Below, in pieces: positions 35,176 through 43,679 of a DNA stretch of 64,000 bases. A program made the position numbers and the translations under genes. The notes beneath the pieces are model-generated. The model made no database searches. It was not told the DNA's origin and worked only from the letters and a program-made list of their open reading frames with translations. The stretch covers positions 1 through 64,000 of the forward strand of contig JBDROF010000102.1 of the NCBI GenBank assembly GCA_043810345.1, written 5' to 3'. Position 1 is the stretch's first letter, and each line of letters begins with the position of its first letter. Source of the stretch: QYOJ01 sp043810345 (GTDB lineage Bacteria > Bacteroidota > Bacteroidia > Bacteroidales > FEN-979).

Positions 35176-38100
35176 CTACCCGAACCGCTGACCACCGAAT
35201 TGGGCTTTTCCGCCAAGAGGCTGCTGGGTGATGAGCGAGTAAGGTCCGATCGAGCGGGCGTGCATCTTGTCATCCACCATGTGGTGCAACTTCATAATGT
35301 AAATGTAACCAACGGTAGTTGGCTGATCGAAACGCACACCGGTAAGCCCGTCATATAGGTACACTTTTCCGTTCTCGGGTAAACCTGCCTGCTTCAGGTA
35401 CGCATTGATCTGATCCTGCGTGGCACCGTTGAAGATCGGTGAGGCGAACCGCATGTCGAGTTTCTTGCCGGCCCATCCAAGGATGGTTTCATAGATCTGC
35501 CCCAGATTCATCCGGGAGGGCACGCCCAACGGATTGAGAACAATGTCGACCGGTGTCCCATCTATCAGGAAGGGCATATCCTCTTCCCTGACGATCTTAG
35601 CTACGATCCCTTTGTTCCCATGACGACCTGCCATCTTATCCCCAACCTTCAGTTTTCTCTTCTTGGCAATATATACCTTAGCCATCTGCACGATACCCGC
35701 AGGAAGGTCATCGCCTACCATGGAGGTAAACTTGATCCGGTTGTACTGCCCGAGCAGCTCTTTATGTTTGATGATGAAGTTGTTGATCAACACCTTGATC
35801 ATTGCGTTTTTATCCTTATCCGTGGTCCATTTATTCGGATTGATGGTGGAGTAATCTACCTCCATCAACACCTTGGCGGAGAACTTCGTTCCTTTCGGAA
35901 TGATCTCGGTTTTGAAATTATTGAAAACCCCCTGAGAGATCTTCCCATTGACCAGTACTCCGAGTTTTTCAACCAGCTTGGCTTTCAGTTTGGACTCCTC
36001 CTTCAGAAATTCTTCATCAATCTTCTTCAGGTCCTCCTTCTCTTTCACCTTGGCCTTCCTGTCCTTGATGATCCTGGAAAAAAGCTTTTTCTCGATCACC
36101 ACACCCTTCATGGATGGGGGTGCTTTCAGCGAGGCATCCTTCACATCACCGGCCTTATCACCGAAAATAGCCCGTAATAATTTCTCTTCCGGGGTGGGAT
36201 CGCTCTCCCCTTTTGGCGTGATCTTCCCTATCAGGATGTCTCCTTCATTCACTTCGGCGCCTATCCTGATCAGTCCGTTTTCATCCAGGTCTTTGGTAGC
36301 TTCGGCACTGACATTCGGAATGTCGTTGGTCAGCTCTTCCACCCCTCGCTTCGTATCACGTACCTCCAGGGTGAACTCCTCTATATGGATAGAGGTAAAG
36401 ATGTCCTCTTTCACCACCTTTTCAGAGATCACGATCGCATCCTCAAAATTGTATCCTTTCCAGGGCATGAAGGCAACCATCAGGTTGCGTCCGAGGGCCA
36501 GCTCTCCATCCTGCGTAGCATACCCTTCGCAAAGCACCATTCCCCGGGTAACCTTATCTCCCTGCCTGACGATAGGCCGGAGATTGATGCAGGTATTCTG
36601 GTTGGTTCTGGCAAACTTGGTCAGCCGGTAGCTTTTTAAATCGTCATCAAAACTGACCATCCGTTCTTTTTCTCCACGGTTATAGCGGATGACTATCTCG
36701 TTGGCATCCACACTCTCCACCACACCCTCACCTTCAGCATTGATCAGTACGCGGGAATCGGTGGCCACCATCCCTTCGATTCCTGTACCTACGATGGCTA
36801 CTTCCGGATTGAGCAGCGGAACAGCCTGCCGCATCATGTTGGATCCCATCAGGGCACGGTTGGCATCATCGTGCTCCAGAAACGGGATCAACGAAGCAGC
36901 GATGGAAGCGATCTGGTTAGGTGCTATGTCGATCAGGTCAACCTTGGTCTTATCAATGATGGGATAATCAGCTAAGTAGCGGACTTTTACCCGCTCTTCA
37001 TGCAGATTTCCCTGCTCATCAAAAGGGGTACTTGCCTGGGCAATGATTTTGTTCTCCTCCTCTTCTGCGGTAAGATAGATAGGGGCTTCCTCAAGAGCGA
37101 CCTTCCCGTTAAAGACCTTTCTATAGGGGGTTTCAATGAAACCGAGGCGATCTATTTTAGCATAGACACAGAGGGAAGAGATCAGGCCGATGTTCGGACC
37201 TTCCGGTGTTTCGATCGTACAAAGACGTCCGTAGTGGGTATAATGGACATCACGAACTTCAAATCCTGCACGCTCACGGGAGAGACCTCCCGGTCCTAGT
37301 GCCGAGATACGGCGCTTGTGGGTAAGCTCCGCCAACGGATTAGTCTGGTCCATGAACTGCGACAGCTGGTTGGTTCCAAAGAAGGTATTGATCACCGACG
37401 ATAAGGTCTTGGCATTGATCAGGTCGGTTGGAGTAAACACCTCGTTATCCCGTACGTTCATCCGCTCGCGGATGGTTCTGGCCATCCTCGACAGTCCTAC
37501 TCCGAATTGGTTGTAAAGCTGTTCACCTACGGTCCGTACACGGCGGTTGCTGAGGTGGTCAATATCGTCGATCTCCGCTTTGGAGTTCACCAGTTCGATC
37601 AGGTATTTGATGATGGAAATAATATCTTCTTTTGTCAGCACCTTTGTCTCCATCGGGGTATTCAGATTCAGTTTACGGTTGATCCGGTACCGCCCCACAT
37701 CTCCCAGATCATATCGTTTATCAGAGAAAAAGAGTTTCTCAATGATCCCCCTCGCAGTCTCTTCGTCAGGAGGTTCTGCATTACGCAGCTGCCGGTAAAT
37801 GAATTCAACAGCTTCTTTCTCCGAGTTGGCCGGGTCTTTCTGGAGAGTATTGAAGATAATGGAGTAGTCGGTTGTAAGGGAGTCTTTGGTGTGGATCAGG
37901 ATGGTTTTGATCCCTGCATCCACAATCGTGTCCACATGTTCGTCTGCCAGGATGGTTTCACGTTCAATGATCACTTCCGTCCGTTCAATTGAAACCACTT
38001 CACCGGTATCTTCATCTACAAAGTCTTCGATCCAGGTTCTCACTACTCTGGCGGCCAGCTTGGAGCCCACAGCTTTGTTAAGGGTGGGTTTACTCACCTT

Positions 38101-38775
38101 CACTTCATGCGCCAGATTGAAGATCTCCAGGATGTCTTTATCCGTTTCATATCCAATGGCACGCAACAACGTAGTAACCGGCAATTTCTTTTTCCGGTCG
38201 ATGTAGGCGTACATCACATTGTTGATATCGGTGGTGAATTCAATCCAGGAGCCCTTGAACGGGATGATCCGGGCTGAATAAAGCTGTACACCATTGGCAT
38301 GGTAACTGGTACTGAAAAAGACTCCGGGGGAGCGGTGCAGCTGGGAAACGATCACCCGTTCGGCTCCGTTGATGACAAAGGTGCCTCTCGGGGTCATATA
38401 GGGAATCATTCCCAGGTAAACATCCTGGATAATGGTTTCAAAATCTTCATGTTCAGGGTCTGTACAGTAAAGCTTAAGTTTGGCCTTCAGCGGTACGCTA
38501 TAGGTCAGCCCCCGCTCAATGCACTCCTTAATGGAGTATCTGGGGGGATCGATAAAATAGTCGAGGAACTCCAGGACGAAGTTATTCCGGGCATCAGAGA
38601 TCGGAAAATTTTCCGCAAATACTTTGAAAAGACCTTCATTGATCCGGTTTTCAGGATTGGTTTCGAGCTGGAAGAAATCCTTGAAGGATTGTATCTGAAC
38701 ATCAAGAAAATCGGGGTATTCAGCCTGAATCTGGGCAGATGCGAAACTGATTTTTTGGGTTCTATTTGTAGTCAA
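35176..38775 (-). CDS. rpoB: RNA polymerase beta subunit, ends at premature amber codon
   Basis: A 1199-residue frame covering nearly all of beta: the rifampicin region (FFGTNQLSQFMDQTNPLAELTHKRRISALGPGGL), the catalytic-side GRHGNKG and KVGDKMAGRHG, and the terminal LITQQPLGGKAQFGGQRFG. The next codon is TAG (35176-35178) where the family has GAG (Glu of RFGEMEVWALEA). With the following 68 codons the total is 1268, the usual Bacteroidota length. A single G-to-T change explains it. TAG serves as a normal stop in other genes here (OmpA-family, rny, nusG, secE), so genome-wide reassignment is unlikely. Confidence 0.97.
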   Translation of the reverse strand: MTTNRTQKISFASAQIQAEYPDFLDVQIQSFKDFFQLETNPENRINEGLFKVFAENFPISDARNNFVLEFLDYFIDPPRYSIKECIERGLTYSVPLKAKLKLYCTDPEHEDFETIIQDVYLGMIPYMTPRGTFVINGAERVIVSQLHRSPGVFFSTSYHANGVQLYSARIIPFKGSWIEFTTDINNVMYAYIDRKKKLPVTTLLRAIGYETDKDILEIFNLAHEVKVSKPTLNKAVGSKLAARVVRTWIEDFVDEDTGEVVSIERTEVIIERETILADEHVDTIVDAGIKTILIHTKDSLTTDYSIIFNTLQKDPANSEKEAVEFIYRQLRNAEPPDEETARGIIEKLFFSDKRYDLGDVGRYRINRKLNLNTPMETKVLTKEDIISIIKYLIELVNSKAEIDDIDHLSNRRVRTVGEQLYNQFGVGLSRMARTIRERMNVRDNEVFTPTDLINAKTLSSVINTFFGTNQLSQFMDQTNPLAELTHKRRISALGPGGLSRERAGFEVRDVHYTHYGRLCTIETPEGPNIGLISSLCVYAKIDRLGFIETPYRKVFNGKVALEEAPIYLTAEEEENKIIAQASTPFDEQGNLHEERVKVRYLADYPIIDKTKVDLIDIAPNQIASIAASLIPFLEHDDANRALMGSNMMRQAVPLLNPEVAIVGTGIEGMVATDSRVLINAEGEGVVESVDANEIVIRYNRGEKERMVSFDDDLKSYRLTKFARTNQNTCINLRPIVRQGDKVTRGMVLCEGYATQDGELALGRNLMVAFMPWKGYNFEDAIVISEKVVKEDIFTSIHIEEFTLEVRDTKRGVEELTNDIPNVSAEATKDLDENGLIRIGAEVNEGDILIGKITPKGESDPTPEEKLLRAIFGDKAGDVKDASLKAPPSMKGVVIEKKLFSRIIKDRKAKVKEKEDLKKIDEEFLKEESKLKAKLVEKLGVLVNGKISQGVFNNFKTEIIPKGTKFSAKVLMEVDYSTINPNKWTTDKDKNAMIKVLINNFIIKHKELLGQYNRIKFTSMVGDDLPAGIVQMAKVYIAKKRKLKVGDKMAGRHGNKGIVAKIVREEDMPFLIDGTPVDIVLNPLGVPSRMNLGQIYETILGWAGKKLDMRFASPIFNGATQDQINAYLKQAGLPENGKVYLYDGLTGVRFDQPTTVGYIYIMKLHHMVDDKMHARSIGPYSLITQQPLGGKAQFGGQRFG

Positions 38776-38792
38776 GGTCTTTGGGGATTTGC

Positions 38793-38884
38793 GTCCCGTT
38801 CGGGCGGGACAGTTTAAGAAACAATTTAACTTTCAATATAAACAAGTTATAGACCTCCCCTAGTTAAAGGGAAAGTCTATAACT
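38793..38884 (-). promoter_or_regulatory. Two hairpins in the rplL-rpoB spacer (attenuator candidate)
   Basis: The 132-nt spacer holds a 10-bp stem (AGTTATAGAC with GTCTATAACT, 38845-38884), with an inner TCCC/GGGA pairing, and nearer rpoB a GTCCCG/CGGGAC hairpin (38793-38810). Neither has a strong T run. The position equals that of the partial terminator/processing site that sets ribosomal protein versus polymerase output in other bacteria; that role is inferred here. Confidence 0.5.
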
Positions 38885-38907
38885 AATTAGGAATGAGAAA
38901 GTATAGT

Positions 38908-39288
38908 CTACTTAATTTCAACCTCTGCACCTGCTTCCTTTAATTGGTTCATCAATGCCTGAGCTTCATCTTTGGTAACGCCTTCCTTGATCGCCTTTGG
39001 TGCCGAATCTACGAGTTCTTTGGCTTCTTTGAGGCCGAGACTGGTCAGTTCCTTCACCAGTTTGACCACAGCCAGTTTAGCTTGTCCCGGGTGCTTCAGT
39101 ACCACGTCGAATGAGCTTTTTTCCTCTACCTCAGTACCTCCTTCAGCAACAGCCGCAGGAGCAGCAACGGCTACAGCAGCAGCTGCGGGTTCAATACCAT
39201 ATTCATCTTTCAGGATTGCTGCCAATTCATTGACCTCTTTTACGGTCAGGTTAACTAACTGTTCAGCAAAAGCTTTTAAGTCTGCCAT
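38908..39288 (-). CDS. rplL: Ribosomal protein L7/L12
   Basis: A 126-residue L7/L12. The N-terminal dimer domain (ADLKAFAEQLVNLTVKEVNEL), an Ala-rich hinge (AAAAVAVAAPAAVAEGG), and the C-terminal factor-binding domain (SFDVVLKHPGQAKLAVVKLVK, GLKEAKELVDSAPK) are all normal. It forms the ribosomal stalk with L10. Confidence 0.98.
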   Translation of the reverse strand: MADLKAFAEQLVNLTVKEVNELAAILKDEYGIEPAAAAVAVAAPAAVAEGGTEVEEKSSFDVVLKHPGQAKLAVVKLVKELTSLGLKEAKELVDSAPKAIKEGVTKDEAQALMNQLKEAGAEVEIK

Positions 39289-39353
39289 TTCATTTGTTGT
39301 TTTGGTTTCCGGTCTATCCGGACGGTTTATAATTCTTGTTGGTTGCTTAATGA

Positions 39354-39875
39354 TTATTCGGGTCGTTCAGATAGAGTCCTGACGATGCCCGAGAGATTTG
39401 TTCCGCCTGATTGCAATGCCGAGATAACGTTTTTAGCAGGGGATTGCAAGAGGGCAATCAGATCTGCCACCAGTTCATTTTTCGATTTGATGTTTATCAG
39501 TGCGTTCAGCTGATCGTCTCCAAGGTACGCAGTCTCTTCCACCCAGGCTCCTTTGAGAATGGGTTTAGGAGACCTCTTCCGGAACTCCTTGATCAGTTTA
39601 GCAGGGTCGTTAGGGACCTCTGAAAACATGATCGAAGTAGAGCCGGTAAGGATACTGTAAAAAGGTTCCAACTTCTTTCCGCTTTTCTCCATGGCTATTC
39701 TGAGAAGGGTATTCTTGATCATCTGCAGCTCGACATTGCGTTTGAAACAAAGCCGTCGCAGATGGCCGGATGTCTCCACATTCAGATCAGAGATATCAGT
39801 AAGGTAGAAGATATTGGCCTCTTTCAGCTTCTCAACCATAGAATCGATGATCTGATTTTTTTCTTCTTTTTTCAT
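39354..39875 (-). CDS. rplJ: Ribosomal protein L10
   Basis: A 173-residue L10 that anchors L7/L12 dimers to the ribosome. N-terminal rRNA-binding part: KKEEKNQIIDSMVEKLKEANIFYLTDISDL; then LRRLCFKRNVELQMIKNTLLR. It is 26 nt downstream of rplA, leaving no room for the long L10 leader RNA found in some phyla. Confidence 0.97.
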   Translation of the reverse strand: MKKEEKNQIIDSMVEKLKEANIFYLTDISDLNVETSGHLRRLCFKRNVELQMIKNTLLRIAMEKSGKKLEPFYSILTGSTSIMFSEVPNDPAKLIKEFRKRSPKPILKGAWVEETAYLGDDQLNALINIKSKNELVADLIALLQSPAKNVISALQSGGTNLSGIVRTLSERPE

Positions 39876-39901
39876 GATTTATCGTTCAGATTACTGAAAA
39901 A

Positions 39902-40597
39902 TTAAACCGTAACAGATTTGGGTTCCACCTGTACTCCCGGGCTCATCGTACTTGAGAGGTAAATACTTTTAACATAAGACCCTTTGGCGGAGGCAGGTTT
40001 CAATTTGACGACTGTCTGGATAAGCTCCCTGGCGTTCTCTTCAATTTTGTCGGGTTCAAACGAAACCTTCGCAATCGAAGCGTGGATGATACCAAATTTA
40101 TCTACTTTGAAATCGATCTTTCCGGCTTTCACATCCTGGACAGCTTTTCCCACCTCCATGGTCACAGTTCCGGTTTTCGGGTTGGGCATCAGTCCGCGGG
40201 GTCCCAGGATCTTTCCGAGGGCACCCACTTTGGCCATGACACTGGGCATGGTAATGACTACGTCAATATCTGTCCAGCCACCTTTGATCTTCGTAATGTA
40301 TTCATCCAGCCCGACATAGTCAGCACCGGCCGCCTGGGCCTCTTCTTCCTTGTCGGGGGTACACAACACCAGTACCCGGATAGTTTTCCCGGTTCCGTGC
40401 GGAAGCGTCACGGTACCACGAACCATTTGGTTTGCCTTACGGGGATCTACACCCAGGCGGATGTCTATATCAACTGAGGAATCAAATTTCGTATCGGTAA
40501 TGTCTTTCACAATCCCTATTGCATCAGTCAGTGCGTAAACAGCTTCCCGGTTATATTTCTCAAAAGCCGCTTTCCTCTTCTTGGTCACTTTCGTCAT
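39902..40597 (-). CDS. rplA: Ribosomal protein L1
   Basis: A 231-residue L1 of the L1 stalk and a translational repressor of its own operon in other bacteria. Typical blocks: VRGTVTLPHGTGKTIRVLVL, MAKVGALGKILGPRGLMPNPKTGTV, and the C-terminal VKSIYLSSTMSPGV. It follows rplK with an 11-nt spacer that is part of rplK's altered 3' end region. Confidence 0.98.
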   Translation of the reverse strand: MTKVTKKRKAAFEKYNREAVYALTDAIGIVKDITDTKFDSSVDIDIRLGVDPRKANQMVRGTVTLPHGTGKTIRVLVLCTPDKEEEAQAAGADYVGLDEYITKIKGGWTDIDVVITMPSVMAKVGALGKILGPRGLMPNPKTGTVTMEVGKAVQDVKAGKIDFKVDKFGIIHASIAKVSFEPDKIEENARELIQTVVKLKPASAKGSYVKSIYLSSTMSPGVQVEPKSVTV

Positions 40598-40608
40598 ATA
40601 TTATAATA

Positions 40609-41097
40609 TTAATATTGTGATTCATGCAGAGTACAGACGCGATTAATCGCGTCTGTACAATTAAAAGGGGCCGTGCCTGATACGTTGATGCCCATGCTGC
40701 GCGCTGTTCCGGCTACCATCTTCATGGCTGACTCTACGGTGAAAGCATTGAGATCGGGCATCTTATCTTCAGCGATCCGTTTTACCTGGTCCCAGGAGAC
40801 CGATCCCACTTTAGCTCGGTTTGGCTCTGGTGAACCTTTCTGCAACTTCACGGCTTCCATAAGTTGTACCGCAACCGGTGGCGTCTTGATGATGAAATCG
40901 AACGACTTATCCCGGTAAACGGTGATGATAACAGGAATGATTTTTCCTCCTTTATCCTGGGTGCGGGCGTTAAACTGTTTACAGAACTCCATGATATTCA
41001 CACCCTTGGCACCTAAAGCAGGGCCTACTGGTGGAGATGGATTAGCAGCGCCACCCTTGATCTGTAATTTAATTAATCCAGCTACTTCTTTTGCCAT
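40609..41097 (-). CDS. rplK: Ribosomal protein L11 with repeat-encoded C-terminal tail
   Basis: A 162-residue L11, about 15 longer than usual (142-147). The body is normal (KLQIKGGAANPSPPVGPALG to MVAGTARSMGINVSG). After GTAPF the chain continues NCTDAINRVCTLHESQY. Ten of those residues are encoded by the perfect 28-bp palindrome at 40631-40658, so an inserted palindrome has apparently replaced the natural end of the gene. L11 forms the GTPase-associated centre with 23S rRNA; the tail leaves the C-terminal RNA-binding core intact and is presumably tolerated. Confidence 0.95.
   Translation of the reverse strand: MAKEVAGLIKLQIKGGAANPSPPVGPALGAKGVNIMEFCKQFNARTQDKGGKIIPVIITVYRDKSFDFIIKTPPVAVQLMEAVKLQKGSPEPNRAKVGSVSWDQVKRIAEDKMPDLNAFTVESAMKMVAGTARSMGINVSGTAPFNCTDAINRVCTLHESQY
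40631..40658. repeat. Perfect 28-bp palindrome within rplK
   Basis: GTACAGACGCGATT is followed by its exact reverse complement AATCGCGTCTGTAC. It lies in the last codons of rplK. The sequence type (GTAC/GAGACGC arms) resembles the degenerate palindrome at 41114-41140. Confidence 0.95.
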
Positions 41098-41113
41098 ATG
41101 TCATTTTTTATTG

Positions 41114-41169
41114 GTGAGACGCGGCAAGCCTCGTCTTTACTATTCCTGAGCCGCAATAATTTGCGGCTC
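41114..41169. repeat. Two adjacent palindromes in the nusG-rplK spacer
   Basis: The first (41114-41140) is an imperfect GTGAGACGCGGC / GCCTCGTCTTTAC stem; the second (41148-41169) is a perfect 9-bp GAGCCGCAA / TTGCGGCTC stem with loop TAAT. The second reaches into the nusG stop codon. Together they fill most of the 71-nt spacer. Confidence 0.85.
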
Positions 41170-41711
41170 TACTCTTTCTGAACCTGCATGAAGCCAAGTT
41201 CGAGCGGGGTTTTCCGTCCGAAGATTTTGACCATCACTTTCAGCTTTTTCTTCTCCTCGTTGATCTCTTCGATCACGCCGCTGAAGCTGTTGAAAGGGCC
41301 GTCTACCACCGTGACTGTCTCGCCCACGATATAAGGGATGTTGACCTCTTCACCCTGCTCCGACAGCTCGTCAAATTTTCCCAGCAGGCGTTTCACTTCA
41401 GAAGGCCTCAGCGGGTGGGCTTCCCCTTTTGCTCCAAGGAACCCGAGAACTCCGGGAACGTTTCGGATGATATGGGGAATTTCACCGACCAGGGTGGCTT
41501 CGATGAGCACGTATCCGGGAAAATAATTCCGCTCTTTGCTCACCTTTTTCCCTTTACGAATCATGTAAACCTTTTCAGTAGGTATCAGTACCTGTACGAT
41601 GTAATCCTGAAGGTTGAGATTGGCAATCTCGCTTTCGAGGTATTGCTTCACCTTTTTTTCATTCCCACTGATGGCTCTGACAACGTACCATTTTTTATCC
41701 TGTTCACTCAT
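41169..41711 (-). CDS. nusG: Transcription antitermination factor NusG
   Basis: A 180-residue NusG. NGN domain (about 1-115; KWYVVRAISGNEKKVKQYLE, FPGYVLIEATL, VPGVLGFLGAKGEAHPL) plus C-terminal KOW domain (about 125-178; GETVTVVDGPFNSFSGVIEEI). It couples RNA polymerase to Rho and the ribosome. It ends LGFMQVQKE then TAG, and the stop overlaps a palindrome. Confidence 0.97.
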   Translation of the reverse strand: MSEQDKKWYVVRAISGNEKKVKQYLESEIANLNLQDYIVQVLIPTEKVYMIRKGKKVSKERNYFPGYVLIEATLVGEIPHIIRNVPGVLGFLGAKGEAHPLRPSEVKRLLGKFDELSEQGEEVNIPYIVGETVTVVDGPFNSFSGVIEEINEEKKKLKVMVKIFGRKTPLELGFMQVQKE

Positions 41712-41747
41712 GCCTTCGGTGCAATTGTATCGACGTGTAGAATATGG

Positions 41748-41945
41748 CTAGAAAAGTTTGTAGAACTGCATCAGGACATTGCGGAAGACTTCGTCCATTG
41801 CAAATACGACCAGGGCAATGATGAGCGATGCCACAGATACCACGATGGCGCTGCTTTGCAACTCCTTCCAGCTAGGCCAGGAAGCTTTATGAACCAGCTC
41901 ATCGTAGCACTCTTTGACGTAGGTAACTAATTTAAACTTAGCCAT
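41748..41945 (-). CDS. secE: Preprotein translocase subunit SecE
   Basis: A 65-residue SecE of the short, single-helix type. The amphipathic KECYDELVHKASWPSWKELQSS precedes the membrane segment AIVVSVASLIIALVVFA. It stabilises SecY. Ends in TAG. It lies between tRNA-Trp and nusG, the standard order. Confidence 0.95.
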   Translation of the reverse strand: MAKFKLVTYVKECYDELVHKASWPSWKELQSSAIVVSVASLIIALVVFAMDEVFRNVLMQFYKLF

Positions 41946-41960
41946 TTATCTAAATATTTG

Positions 41961-42033
41961 CACGGGTGGTAGGAGTCGAACCCACAGCCTACGGTTTTGG
42001 AGACCGCCACTCTACCAATTGAGCTACACCCGT
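41961..42033 (-). tRNA. tRNA-Trp (CCA)
   Basis: 73 nt, acceptor ACGGGTG/CACCCGT, anticodon loop TCTCCAAAA region with CCA, T loop TTCGACT. Located between tuf and secE as in many bacteria. Confidence 0.95.
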
Positions 42034-42063
42034 GTACAATTAATCTTTAATTCAACGAATTGA

Positions 42064-43251
42064 TCAGTCAAGGATCTCTGTAACCTGACCGGCACCAACG
42101 GTACGCCCACCTTCACGGATGGCGAAGCGCAGACCTTTGCTCATGGCGATCTCGGAGATCAGATGTACTTCAATACTCAGGTTATCACCAGGCATCACCA
42201 TCTCAACCCCTTCGGGAAGGATAATCTCACCCGTTACGTCGGTGGTTCTGAAATAGAACTGAGGACGGTATTTGTTATGGAATGGCGTATGACGTCCCCC
42301 CTCTTCTTTTTTCAGGATATAGACCTCAGCGTTGAATTTTTTGTGCGGGGTGATAGATCCAGGTTTTGCGATCACCATACCTCGACGGATCTCATCTTTA
42401 TCGATCCCACGAAGAAGCAAACCTGCATTATCCCCGGCTTCTCCTCTGTCGAGGATCTTGCGGAACATTTCCACACCGGTTACAACTGATTTCAGCTTTT
42501 CCGCACCCATCCCGATGATATCAACCGGATCTCCTGTAAGGATCACTCCTGTTTCAATTCTTCCGGTAGCAACAGTACCACGGCCGGTGATGGAAAAGAC
42601 ATCCTCAACAGGCATCAAAAAAGGTTTATCCACATCGCGGGTCGGAAGTTGAATGTACTCATCGACAGCCGACATCAGCTCTATTATTCTCTCTATCCAC
42701 TGTGCCTCTTTATTTAGTCCCCCCAGTGCAGATCCACGGATGATCGGCGTCGTATCGCCATCAAAACCGTAGAACGTCAATAGTTCACGAATCTCCAGCT
42801 CAACGAGGTCAAGCAGCTCGGGGTCGTCAACCATATCGCATTTGTTCATGAATACCACCATCCGGGGAACACCAACCTGACGAGCCAGGAGGATGTGCTC
42901 GCGTGTTTGCGGCATGGGACCATCGGTAGCTGCCACCACCAGGATGGCGCCGTCCATCTGTGCAGCACCGGTAACCATGTTCTTGATATAGTCGGCGTGT
43001 CCGGGACAGTCGACGTGCGCATAGTGACGATTCTCCGTCTGGTACTCAATGTGCGCCGTATTGATCGTGATTCCTCTTTCCTTCTCTTCCGGAGCATTGT
43101 CGATAGAATCAAACGACCGGAAAGTAGATAACCCTTTGTCTGCCAGAATCAGTGTAATAGCAGCTGTCAAAGTAGTTTTGCCATGGTCAATGTGCCCGAT
43201 GGTTCCGACATTAACGTGCGGTTTTGAGCGTTCGAATTTTTCTTTTGCCAT
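42064..43251 (-). CDS. tuf: Elongation factor Tu
   Basis: A 395-residue EF-Tu. G1 GHIDHGKTTL, G2 RGITINTAH, G3 DCPGHADY, G4 NKCDMVD, G5 SALGG are present, followed by domains 2 and 3 (TGRGTVATGRIETG; the terminal FAIREGGRTVGAGQVTEIL). It delivers aminoacyl-tRNA to the ribosome. It is flanked by tRNA-Thr and tRNA-Trp in the conserved thr-tyr-gly-thr-tuf-trp-secE order. Confidence 0.98.
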   Translation of the reverse strand: MAKEKFERSKPHVNVGTIGHIDHGKTTLTAAITLILADKGLSTFRSFDSIDNAPEEKERGITINTAHIEYQTENRHYAHVDCPGHADYIKNMVTGAAQMDGAILVVAATDGPMPQTREHILLARQVGVPRMVVFMNKCDMVDDPELLDLVELEIRELLTFYGFDGDTTPIIRGSALGGLNKEAQWIERIIELMSAVDEYIQLPTRDVDKPFLMPVEDVFSITGRGTVATGRIETGVILTGDPVDIIGMGAEKLKSVVTGVEMFRKILDRGEAGDNAGLLLRGIDKDEIRRGMVIAKPGSITPHKKFNAEVYILKKEEGGRHTPFHNKYRPQFYFRTTDVTGEIILPEGVEMVMPGDNLSIEVHLISEIAMSKGLRFAIREGGRTVGAGQVTEILD

Positions 43252-43301
43252 TTTGAATTAAAGTTTAATTACGTAATTTAAGATTAATTGCATAATAACT
43301 G

Positions 43302-43373
43302 AGCCTTTGACGAGAATTGAACTCGTGACCCCTTCCTTACCAAGGAAGTGCTCTACCCCTGAGCTACAAAGGC
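43302..43373 (-). tRNA. tRNA-Thr (GGT)
   Basis: 72 nt, acceptor GCCTTTG/CAAAGGC, anticodon loop TTGGTAA with GGT, T loop TTCAATT. It is the last of four tRNAs before tuf on the minus strand. Confidence 0.95.
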
Positions 43374-43439
43374 TTTTCTTTACTCCCGGATAAAAAACAT
43401 CCAGGGTTGAGTGAGAGCCCCGTTTATGGCCCAGGTTAG

Positions 43440-43512
43440 AGCGGAAGACGGGGCTCGAACCCGCCACCTGAAGCTTGGAAGGCTTCCGCTCTACCAAATG
43501 AGCTACTTCCGC
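43440..43512 (-). tRNA. tRNA-Gly (TCC)
   Basis: 73 nt, acceptor GCGGAAG/CTTCCGC, anticodon loop CTTCCAA with TCC, T loop TTCGAGC. CCA not encoded. Confidence 0.95.
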
Positions 43513-43519
43513 AATCTAG

Positions 43520-43585
43520 GTAGCGAGGTAGTGAAAATGTGAGGTAGCGAAATTTCGCTATTTCACTATTTCGCTATTTCGCTAC
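43520..43585. repeat. Octamer array forming an inverted repeat
   Basis: Eight 8-nt words in phase: GTAGCGAG, GTAGTGAA, AATGTGAG, GTAGCGAA, then ATTTCGCT, ATTTCACT, ATTTCGCT, ATTTCGCT. The first half is roughly the reverse complement of the second, so the spacer between tRNA-Tyr and tRNA-Gly can fold into a long imperfect hairpin. Confidence 0.9.
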
Positions 43586-43593
43586 TTTAGTCG

Positions 43594-43675
43594 TGGGGAG
43601 AGGAGGATTCGAACCTCCGAAGGCTTAGCCAACAGATTTACAGTCTGCCCCATTTGACCGCTCTGGTATCTCCCC
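43594..43675 (-). tRNA. tRNA-Tyr (GTA)
   Basis: 82 nt with a long variable arm, acceptor GGGGAGA/TCTCCCC, anticodon loop CTGTAAA with GTA, T loop TTCGAAT. Confidence 0.95.
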
Positions 43676-43679
43676 GGCG

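Noticed and set aside
35176..35178. Genome-wide TAG reassignment to an amino acid
   Set aside because: TAG ends several unrelated genes at normal positions (OmpA-family, rny, nusG, secE), and no CTA-anticodon tRNA is in the window.
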